This document shows positions 7,642 through 12,354 of a stretch of DNA of 12,354 nt, piece after piece. How positions within the stretch are numbered: position 1 is the first letter of the stretch; the number at the start of each line of letters is the position of its first letter. A program made the translations under genes and the position numbers. The notes beneath the pieces were generated by a model. It had not been told where the DNA came from. It did not search any database and worked only from the letters and a program-made list of their open reading frames with translations. Origin of the DNA: JBFILW01 sp041612005 (GTDB taxonomy: Bacteria; Gemmatimonadota; Gemmatimonadetes; Palauibacterales; Palauibacteraceae); assembly GCA_041612005.1 (NCBI GenBank), contig JBFILW010000073.1:1-12354 (forward strand), given 5' to 3'.

Positions 7642-8400
7642 TCAACCCTCGGCTGGAGGCAACATCGCGTGAGCCAGGGGCGTGGCCGCCGGACAATACA
7701 GGTCACGGCGTCGCGTGAGATCCGCGATGACGGCCGACTTGAACTCGGAATGGTCGGCATGTTCTCCGAGCGCGTCCCGATACTGGGCGATATCGAGAAT
7801 CTCCAGGCGCAGGCGTACGTTCTTGAACAGGCGAGGGATCTTTTCGCCGGGGGCCTGTACGTGATGGAGTCCGCCGCTGTAGACGATGAGCATACGCCCA
7901 CTCGGAATCGCCTGCAGGATGTCGGCGATGCCGCCCCGGATAGTCATGGGCCGACCCTGCGAGTCGAGGCCGGACGAACGCTTCATGCGCCCCTCCGGCA
8001 GTATTACGACGACCGCCTCGGGGTTGTCGATCTGACGCAGAAGCTCGCTCCACGTGTCGTCGCGCTCCCGGGTGACCGGCACAACGTTGCGGGCGACGAG
8101 CCGAAAGAAACGACCGACCAGAGGCCGGTCGGTGGTCTTCATGGCCACCGGAACGACCCCGTTCTTGGCTATCTCCCACAGAAGGCGGTCCGGCGCGCCA
8201 GCCGCGAAAATCGGCTCATAGAGGCTGGTGTGATGCAGCATCGTGATCAGGCGGATTCCGGACCACGGATTCTCAGGAACCTCTCCCACCCAGCGGATCG
8301 CGAGGCGATAGAAGAGCTTGCTGAACGCCTTCACACCGATGAGGAGCGAGAAGCTCATGTAGCTTCTGAGCCGCCCACCGAACGTCATTTCACGCGACAT
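7642..8400 (-). CDS. PlsC-like glycerolipid acyltransferase with HX4E motif
   Basis: The 252-aa product resembles 1-acyl-glycerol-3-phosphate acyltransferases (PlsC/LPLAT), which transfer fatty acyl groups to lysophospholipids at the membrane. Motif I reads HHTSLYEP (H56-P63); the usual NHxSxxD aspartate is a glutamate (E62), giving HX4E. A motif III-like segment is ILPEGRMKRSSG (133-144), where PEG is kept but the usual TR(S) is altered. Segment GRFFRLVARNVVPVTRERDD (96-115) corresponds to the middle acceptor region. Histidine and glycine are retained, so activity is plausible, perhaps with a different acceptor. There is a hydrophobic N-terminal patch but no clear full transmembrane helix. 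It is the first gene of the operon with DUF885 and the alpha/beta hydrolase. The ATG at 8400 has only a weak ribosome site; the ATG at 8388 is an alternative. Confidence 0.85.
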   Translation of the reverse strand: MSREMTFGGRLRSYMSFSLLIGVKAFSKLFYRLAIRWVGEVPENPWSGIRLITMLHHTSLYEPIFAAGAPDRLLWEIAKNGVVPVAMKTTDRPLVGRFFRLVARNVVPVTRERDDTWSELLRQIDNPEAVVVILPEGRMKRSSGLDSQGRPMTIRGGIADILQAIPSGRMLIVYSGGLHHVQAPGEKIPRLFKNVRLRLEILDIAQYRDALGEHADHSEFKSAVIADLTRRRDLYCPAATPLAHAMLPPAEG

Positions 8401-8485
8401 CAGCTTACAGTTCCGCTCAAACCCGGAATTGGCAAGCGGGGGCTGGCTTCGTGCCCTGCACGGCCGGTGTTATCTTAAGCAGACT

Positions 8486-8497
8486 AGAATCGATTCT
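8486..8497. promoter_or_regulatory. 12-bp perfect palindrome in divergent promoter region
   Basis: AGAATCGATTCT is a perfect palindrome in the 115-bp gap between the acyltransferase (start 8400, minus) and the membrane protein (start 8516, plus). It overlaps TAGAAT (8485-8490), a plausible -10 element for the plus-strand gene, although no good -35 is visible 17 bp upstream. A dimeric repressor site is possible; chance is not excluded. Confidence 0.35.
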
Positions 8498-8515
8498 CGA
8501 CCACTGGGAGGATTC

Positions 8516-9088
8516 ATGAACTGGAACCGGTTCGCGGTGGCCGCCTTGATCGCCTTTGTCGTGCTGCTGGTGCTCAACACGGCCGTCTACCCCTACCTGT
8601 TCGGAGAGCCGGTAGAACAGTTCGTCAACGAGAGGCCATCACAGCAGTATCTGTTCACGACGCTCGGTCTCCTGACCACGGCGTTGCTGCTCGCACTTGT
8701 CTACCCTCGGGGCTATCAGGGCGGCTTTCCGCTCCTCGAGGGTTTTCGGTTCGGCGCCTTGATCGGCCTTTTGGTCGCGCTGCCTTACGCATTTTTCGTC
8801 TACGCGCGCGCCGCGGTGCCGTTCTCCGAGCTGTTGATTCCGGTCGTGTGGAACACGGCTTCGTGGGGCCTGACCGGAGTAGCGATCGCGCTCGTATACG
8901 GTCGAAGCGCCAGGCAGCGAAAGACAGCCAAAGCGGGGCCGCTCCCCGAGCTCGACCTCGCGCCCGCCGGTGCGGCGGAAGCACGAGACGTCGCCGACGA
9001 GTATGCGGGAGACCCGGACAGACGCGTTGACACAGACCGAGATCCGGGAGATTCGGGCGACGGGATCCCGGGGGCCACCCGAGGGTAA
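8516..9088 (+). CDS. Unknown four-helix membrane protein with acidic C-terminal tail
   Basis: I do not recognise a named family for this 190-aa protein. Four hydrophobic segments are visible at about 6-26, 46-63, 77-97 and 108-128, including LNTAVYPYLFG after the first helix and EGFRFGALIGLLVALPYAF in the third. The layout recalls small DUF1761-like four-helix membrane proteins, but I cannot assign it. A basic stretch (SARQRKTAK) follows helix 4, consistent with a cytoplasmic C-terminus. After it comes a disordered, Asp-rich tail (about 145-190, with DPDRRVDTDRDPGDSGDG). The start is the ATG at 8516 with GGGAGG (8506-8511) 4 nt upstream. The frame is open back to 8429, but that extension crosses the promoter region and is not supported. 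It lies 66 bp upstream of the PD40 lipoprotein on the same strand. Confidence 0.82.
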   Translation: MNWNRFAVAALIAFVVLLVLNTAVYPYLFGEPVEQFVNERPSQQYLFTTLGLLTTALLLALVYPRGYQGGFPLLEGFRFGALIGLLVALPYAFFVYARAAVPFSELLIPVVWNTASWGLTGVAIALVYGRSARQRKTAKAGPLPELDLAPAGAAEARDVADEYAGDPDRRVDTDRDPGDSGDGIPGATRG

Positions 9089-9154
9089 GCCTCAGAGTTC
9101 CGCGCCCCGGTCACTGACCTCGGCTCGCCGATCCCCCGGCCGAGAGGAAGCTCG

Positions 9155-10066
9155 ATGCACGTCGCGAGACCGACGATGACTTTCGGTTTTCTGTGGGTCC
9201 CCCTCGTCCTGATCGCGGCCGGGTGCAGCGAATCCGGACCACCGACCGGTCCCGAGATTCCCGAGTTGGTTCTGGCGAGCCAGCTTCTGTTCGAGACCGA
9301 CCGTGACGGGAACGTAGAGATCTACGTAATGAGTCGTGACGGCACCTCCCCCCGGCGACTGACGAACGAACCGACGTTCGACGAGTTCCCGACGTTTTCG
9401 CCCGACGCAGAGCTGATCGCGTTCGACAGCGAGCGAAGCGGGGACTTCGAGATCTACACGATGCGGCCGGATGGGGGAGGGCTGCGAAACCTGTCCCGCA
9501 ACGGGTCAACCGACGTCTTGCCGTCCTGGTCGCCGGATGGCAGCCGTATCGCGTTCACGAGCGCCCGCGATGGGGACTTCGAGATCTACACCATGGACGC
9601 CGACGGTGGTAATCTCGAGCGGCTCACCAACAATCCGGCGGCCGATCGCAAGCCCGCCTGGTCGCCCGATGGCACCCGCATCGCATTCGAGAGCGACCGC
9701 GACGGAGACCTCGATATCTTCGTGATGCGAAGTGACGGCACCGGGCAGCTGAACCTGACCCGCGACGCGGGACTGGATGTATCGGCGAGCTGGGCGCCGG
9801 ACGGCCGGAAGATCGCCTACGCCAGCAACCGCACCGGCAATTTCGAGATCTGGGTACTCGATCTGGATCGGCGACTGAACACGAACGTGTCCAACACCCT
9901 TTCGCGCGACACGGATCCGGCCTGGTCGCCGGATGGGGAGAAAATCGCGTTCACTACCGCCCGCGACGCGAACTTCGAGGTCTACATAATGAACCCGGAT
10001 GGCAGCGGGGTCGAAAACCTGACTCGCAGTCCGGCATCGGACAAGCGCCCCGCCTGGGGCAAGTAG
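9155..10066 (+). CDS. PD40-repeat (TolB-like) beta-propeller lipoprotein
   Basis: The 303-aa product has a lipoprotein signal peptide: hydrophobic core FGFLWVPLVLIAAG ending at C24. The rest is a beta-propeller of WD40-like PD40 repeats. Six repeats are visible, with edges LFETDRDGNVEIY (45-57), FDSERSGDFEIY (90-101), FTSARDGDFEIY (134-145), FESDRDGDLDIF (178-189), YASNRTGNFEIW (222-233) and FTTARDANFEVY (266-277). Repeats are separated by [AS]WSPDG-type turns. The final PAWGK would close the ring with blade 1, giving six blades as in the TolB propeller. There is no TolB N-terminal domain and no Tol-Pal gene nearby, so I do not call it TolB. It is probably an envelope-facing binding or scaffold protein. 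The ATG at 9155 has GAGAGG 7 nt upstream. Its stop is 3 bp from that of convergent PepE. Confidence 0.9.
   Translation: MHVARPTMTFGFLWVPLVLIAAGCSESGPPTGPEIPELVLASQLLFETDRDGNVEIYVMSRDGTSPRRLTNEPTFDEFPTFSPDAELIAFDSERSGDFEIYTMRPDGGGLRNLSRNGSTDVLPSWSPDGSRIAFTSARDGDFEIYTMDADGGNLERLTNNPAADRKPAWSPDGTRIAFESDRDGDLDIFVMRSDGTGQLNLTRDAGLDVSASWAPDGRKIAYASNRTGNFEIWVLDLDRRLNTNVSNTLSRDTDPAWSPDGEKIAFTTARDANFEVYIMNPDGSGVENLTRSPASDKRPAWGK
9440..9591 (+). repeat. Exact 20-bp direct repeat within the propeller gene
   Basis: The sequence ggggacttcgagatctacac is identical at 9440-9459 and 9572-9591, 132 bp (44 codons) apart. It encodes the GDFEIY blade edge of blades 2 and 3. Other blades have diverged copies, for example at 9697 onwards. 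The identity suggests recent blade duplication or gene conversion. Confidence 0.8.
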
Positions 10067-10069
10067 CCC

Positions 10070-10792
10070 TCACACGAGCAGGAAGTCGAGCGGATCCCCA
10101 GGCTCGACCTCACGGGGCTCTGCGCCGTGCTCGAAAACCCGGGCGGACTTCCCGCCGATCAGCTGAACGGAATCCCCCTCGACTCGCAGCGAGGTGCCCT
10201 CCCGCAGTCCGACGACCCGAGTGCGGGGGTTGAGGACCAGGAACTCCTGAATCCGCTCCTCGCGGGTCTCGCCCATGTGACCGTCGGGGTGCGCATCGAG
10301 ATAGTGGGGGTTGATCTGGAATGGGACGACATCCAGCGTCTGGAAGCTGTTCGGCTCGATGATCGGCATGTCGTTGGTGGTGCGCAGAGTCGGACACGCG
10401 ATGTTTGATCCCGCACTCCACCCGATGAACGGGACCCCCGCCGCGATCCGTTCGCGCAGCACCCGAGTCAGCCCGAGCGATTGCAGTTGCTCGACCAGCC
10501 TGAAGGTGTTTCCTCCACCGACCGCGATCGCGGATGCCTCCCGAACGGCGGCCGCGGGGTCCGGCGCCTCGTGAATCGACTCGACGTCGTGGCCGATGCC
10601 GGCCAGTACCTTGCGCACCTTCTCGGCGTAGGCATCATGACTGAAACGAACGGCGGCGTAGGGCACGAAGAGGACGACCTTCCGGTCCGCGCCCAGAAAA
10701 TCACGGAGCGTCGAAATCGCATGCTCGAGGTAAGACATACCGGCGGTAGAGGAGTTGCTCAGCAACAGCAGGCGTCGTGTCGCCACTGGCAT
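10070..10792 (-). CDS. pepE: Dipeptidase E (alpha-aspartyl dipeptidase, peptidase S51)
   Basis: The 240-aa product matches the length of PepE (about 229 aa in Salmonella), a cytoplasmic serine peptidase that cleaves dipeptides with N-terminal aspartate. The nucleophile motif FIGWSAGSN places S126. TTNDMPI gives D141 and NPHYLD gives H163. The spacing equals that of the known Salmonella triad (Ser120, Asp135, His157), each shifted by 6. AVGGGNTFRLV (90-100) is the conserved glycine loop before it. No signal peptide is present. Cyanophycinases share the S51 fold, but the ACPTLRTTNDMPI segment favours PepE. The ATG at 10792 is chosen because AGGAGG lies 4 nt upstream; the frame stays open to 10846 without a ribosome site. 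It is divergent from the MBL-fold lipoprotein gene. Confidence 0.93.
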   Translation of the reverse strand: MPVATRRLLLLSNSSTAGMSYLEHAISTLRDFLGADRKVVLFVPYAAVRFSHDAYAEKVRKVLAGIGHDVESIHEAPDPAAAVREASAIAVGGGNTFRLVEQLQSLGLTRVLRERIAAGVPFIGWSAGSNIACPTLRTTNDMPIIEPNSFQTLDVVPFQINPHYLDAHPDGHMGETREERIQEFLVLNPRTRVVGLREGTSLRVEGDSVQLIGGKSARVFEHGAEPREVEPGDPLDFLLV

Positions 10793-10796
10793 CCGA

Positions 10797-10802
10797 CCTC
10801 CT
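10797..10802 (-). promoter_or_regulatory. Shine-Dalgarno site deciding the pepE start
   Basis: On the minus strand, AGGAGG lies 4 nt before the ATG at 10792. It places the PepE start there rather than 54 bp further upstream. The gap to the divergent gene is only about 50 bp, so both promoters must overlap coding or leader sequence. I see no clear -35/-10 pair. Confidence 0.7.
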
Positions 10803-10840
10803 CTTTTCAGTGGGTGTATTCGCTCGCCGCGAGGGTCTGG

Positions 10841-11845
10841 TTGCATCGCGTGGACCGGCGTCGCGGGAATCTCCGCTCAACGCGCACGACGGGCAAGCTG
10901 CCGAGAGGATCGCGGGGGGCCGTGCTGGCGGCCGCATTTGCGGCCCTGCCGCTGCTATCGTGTTCGGATGGGGCCCCTGCCAGCGGCGAGCAGACACCGG
11001 GGGCCGATGAGGACAGGACGCGGGTCGTGCTTCTGGGGACCGGGACCCCGAACGCCGATCCGAGGCGATCCGGTCCGTCGGTGGCCATCATCGTCGATGG
11101 TCGTTCTTACATCGTGGACGCCGGTCCGGGCATCGTTCGCCGCGCCGCCGCTGCGGCAGAGCAGGGAATCGCGGCTCTCGCGCCGGCCGCGTTGCGCACC
11201 GCATTCCTTACGCACCTGCACACCGATCATACAGTCGGGCTTCCCGATCTCATCTTCACGCCCTGGGTCTTGGAGCGCGACGTACCTCTGCAGTTGATCG
11301 GGCCGCCAGGGAGCGAGGCGATGGTGGCCCATCTTCTGGCCGCATTCGAGGAGGACGTTCGCATTCGACTCGATGGATTGGAGCCGGCCAACCCGAGCGG
11401 GCATCGGGTCATCGTACGGGAGGTTCGCGAGGGAACTGTCTATGACGACGGAACGGTGCGGGTCACGGCCTTTCCGGTCCTTCACGGCTCGTGGCCGGTG
11501 GCGCTCGGGTACCGGTTCGACACTCCCGATCGCTCCATCGTCATCTCGGGCGATACTCGCTATACGGACGCGATCGTCCGCGCCTGCGACGGCTGCGACG
11601 TGCTCATACACGAAGTCTACTCGGAGGTCGGGTTCGCCAGGCGCGACAGTGTCTGGAAGGAGTACCACGCCAGCTTTCACACGTCCTCCAGCGAGCTGGC
11701 CGCGCTGGCGAGCCAGGCCCGGCCCGGCCTGCTCATCCTCTACCATCAGCTGATGTGGGGCACGACTCCCGACGAGCTGGTGGCGGAAGTACGCCGTGGT
11801 TGGGATGGGAGGGTGGTGTTCGGAGAGGATCTGCAGGTCTTCTGA
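10841..11845 (+). CDS. RNase Z-like metallo-beta-lactamase-fold lipoprotein
   Basis: From the TTG at 10841 the product is 334 aa. A very basic N-terminal region (RRRGNLRSTR) is followed by the hydrophobic stretch AVLAAAFAALPLLSC, whose LLSC is a good lipobox, so the protein is predicted to be exported and lipidated. The mature part has LLGTGTPNADPRRSGPS, typical of RNase Z/arylsulfatase-like MBL proteins. The metal motif is THLHTDH (H125, H127, D129, H130), followed by a downstream histidine in VLHGSWPVALGYRF, SGDTRYTD with D238, YHASFHTS and LILYHQLMWG (H302). The two-metal site looks complete. Because it is exported, tRNA processing is unlikely; a hydrolase acting on esters or phosphoesters is a better guess. 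The TTG is backed by GAGGG 5 nt upstream. A GTG at 10850 is an alternative, and one at 10814 has no ribosome site. The frame is open to 10481 but would run antisense through pepE. Confidence 0.85.
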   Translation: MHRVDRRRGNLRSTRTTGKLPRGSRGAVLAAAFAALPLLSCSDGAPASGEQTPGADEDRTRVVLLGTGTPNADPRRSGPSVAIIVDGRSYIVDAGPGIVRRAAAAAEQGIAALAPAALRTAFLTHLHTDHTVGLPDLIFTPWVLERDVPLQLIGPPGSEAMVAHLLAAFEEDVRIRLDGLEPANPSGHRVIVREVREGTVYDDGTVRVTAFPVLHGSWPVALGYRFDTPDRSIVISGDTRYTDAIVRACDGCDVLIHEVYSEVGFARRDSVWKEYHASFHTSSSELAALASQARPGLLILYHQLMWGTTPDELVAEVRRGWDGRVVFGEDLQVF

Positions 11846-11858
11846 GTCAGCCACTCAG
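11842..11858 (+). other. Small hairpin spanning the MBL gene stop
   Basis: CTGAGT (11842-11847) and ACTCAG (11853-11858) form a 6-bp perfect stem with a 5-nt loop across the stop codon. No U-tract follows, so it is not called a terminator. Confidence 0.3.
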
Positions 11859-11883
11859 TGTGAACGGCCACCCGTAACGGCCA

Positions 11884-11922
11884 AGCCCGCGATGAGGCGG
11901 CGCTGGGCCACCCTCGCGGGCT
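11884..11922. terminator. Long-stem hairpin between convergent genes (possible terminator)
   Basis: AGCCCGCGA (11884-11892) pairs perfectly with TCGCGGGCT (11914-11922) across a 21-nt loop. It lies 38 bp past the MBL gene stop and 57 bp past the stop of the minus-strand vWA gene. No U-tract follows on either strand, so any termination would be of a non-canonical or Rho-assisted type. Confidence 0.4.
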
Positions 11923-11937
11923 CGATCACCGATCTAT

Positions 11938-11965
11938 GGCGCGACGCGGAGGGCCGCGTCACGCC
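11938..11965. terminator. GC-rich hairpin after the vWA gene (possible bidirectional terminator)
   Basis: GACGCGG (11943-11949), loop AGGG, CCGCGTC (11954-11960) is a perfect 7-bp stem. It extends by GGCG/CGCC (11938-11941 and 11962-11965) after one C-A mismatch. It starts 13 bp past the vWA gene's stop on the minus strand. There is no U-tract on either side. Confidence 0.45.
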
Positions 11966-11978
11966 GACTGGCTGCCTG

Positions 11979-12354
11979 CTACTGCGCCAGGCGCACCAGG
12001 ATATCCGCGGCCACCTGCTGGAACACCGTGTTCAGGTCCTGCGGCGTCGGCGCGAAATAGGCCTTGCCCTGCGGCTGCGACGGATCGGTCTGGCCGTTCT
12101 CGTTGGCCAGCTGCCGCAGGTACGCCATGTCCGGCACCAGGAGGGGGTTCCCGGCGTTCGGGTTCCCGAGGCCGATCGCGTACAGATAGATCCCGGCCGA
12201 CCGGATCAGGTTGGCCTCATCGATCCCGTTCTGCCTCGCCTGCGCCCGAATCGTCGGTTCCGTCCAGATGGCGAAGCAGCTCGTGAAGTTCTGACAGCCG
12301 CTCGGGGTCGCGACCTGGTCGGTGGGCAGCTGATCCGGGTTGTTGAAATAGCCC
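11979..12354 (-). CDS. TadG-like von Willebrand factor A protein, C-terminal part (partial)
   Basis: The reverse strand from 12353 reads 124 codons without interruption to a TAG at 11979-11981. The gene runs off the right edge, so its start and most of the vWA domain are missing. The fragment begins GYFNNPDQLP. It contains IRAQARQNGIDEANL, then GIYLYAIGLGN (the last core strand of a vWA domain, reading like YAIGLG), PDMAYLRQLANENG, and ends in LNTVFQQVAADILVRLAQ. This pattern is familiar from the C-termini of vWA-containing TadE/TadG-like pilus or envelope proteins, in which a von Willebrand fold follows an N-terminal membrane helix. Two cysteines (C20 and C26 of the fragment) could form a disulfide, consistent with an exported domain. 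Codons here end in G or C very consistently, supporting real coding. No other tad gene is inside the window. The family call is strong for vWA and moderate for TadG. Confidence 0.85.
   Translation of the reverse strand, partial: GYFNNPDQLPTDQVATPSGCQNFTSCFAIWTEPTIRAQARQNGIDEANLIRSAGIYLYAIGLGNPNAGNPLLVPDMAYLRQLANENGQTDPSQPQGKAYFAPTPQDLNTVFQQVAADILVRLAQ

Noticed and set aside
7423..8478. Plus-strand open frame of 351 codons antisense to DUF885 and the acyltransferase
   Set aside because: Both minus-strand genes have strong family motifs. The antisense product is compositionally biased, has no recognisable domain, and long shadow frames are expected at high GC.
9089..9154. CTCGGC/GCCGAG inverted repeat upstream of the propeller lipoprotein
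   Set aside because: It is a 6-bp stem with a 14-nt GC-rich loop and no U-tract, and it overlaps the ribosome site; it is not distinguishable from chance at this GC content.
10481..10840. Upstream 120 codons of the MBL frame
   Set aside because: They run antisense through pepE, show no domain, and would bury the lipoprotein signal peptide in the middle of the protein.
10955..11854. Minus-strand open frame of 299 codons over the MBL gene
   Set aside because: It is a shadow frame: the plus strand carries the complete HxHxDH metal site, and the antisense product has no motif.
11936..12286. Plus-strand open frame of 116 codons at the right end
   Set aside because: It is a Pro/Arg/Ser-rich shadow of the minus-strand vWA gene, covering its hairpin and stop region.
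1..12354. CRISPR, toxin-antitoxin, phage-defence or biosynthetic cluster
   Set aside because: I looked for repeat-spacer arrays, small paired ORFs, nucleases, integrases, and NRPS, PKS or RiPP hallmarks on both strands and found none.

Overview
This 12.35 kb window is GC-rich, gene-dense bacterial chromosome with small intergenic gaps. Two predicted lipoproteins, several exported or membrane-anchored enzymes and a soluble TPR histidine kinase point to a Gram-negative lineage. The mix (DUF885 protein, PD40-repeat lipoprotein, Tad-type vWA protein, M20 peptidase, PepE) fits an uncultured Gemmatimonadota-like or related phylum. That placement rests on family content only; there is no rRNA or other phylogenetic marker here. 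I see no tRNA, rRNA, CRISPR array, insertion sequence, integrase or phage gene.

Layout, left to right. (1) 1-118: no supported gene, but a 19-bp tandem repeat at 74-118 lies against the 3' end of the first gene. (2) 119-1168, minus: a membrane protein with a degenerate GGDEF domain. (3) 1298-4941, plus: a tight three-gene unit of M20 amidohydrolase/peptidase, soluble TPR histidine kinase (4-bp overlap) and a small single-pass membrane protein (3-bp gap). It is divergent from gene 2. (4) 8400-4955, minus: a PlsC-like acyltransferase, an exported DUF885 metallohydrolase and a membrane-anchored alpha/beta hydrolase (24-bp gap, then 4-bp overlap), very likely one operon. It converges on unit 3 with 13 bp between stop codons. 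(5) 8516-10066, plus: an unknown four-helix membrane protein and a six-bladed PD40 propeller lipoprotein. A 115-bp divergent region separating them from unit 4 holds a perfect 12-bp palindrome. (6) 10792-10070, minus: PepE-type serine dipeptidase, 3 bp from the propeller gene's stop. (7) 10841-11845, plus: an RNase Z-like metallo-beta-lactamase-fold lipoprotein, divergent from PepE. (8) 11979-12354, minus and truncated by the window edge: the C-terminus of a TadG-like vWA protein. It has no start in the window and was found by reading the reverse strand directly. Two hairpins lie between it and gene 7.

Functionally, several products are peptide or ester hydrolases (M20, DUF885, PepE, alpha/beta hydrolase). 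Some are predicted to be exported and others cytoplasmic. This is consistent with scavenging of peptides and lipids, but they sit in separate transcription units and I do not infer a single pathway. Nothing here is clearly a new biological system. The observations most worth checking are the M20-kinase-membrane protein operon, the dead GGDEF domain, the acyltransferase with HX4E in place of HX4D, the exported RNase Z-like lipoprotein, and the easily missed Tad/vWA gene at the right edge. Several starts were moved inward from the longest open frame on ribosome-binding-site and domain evidence; these are stated per gene.
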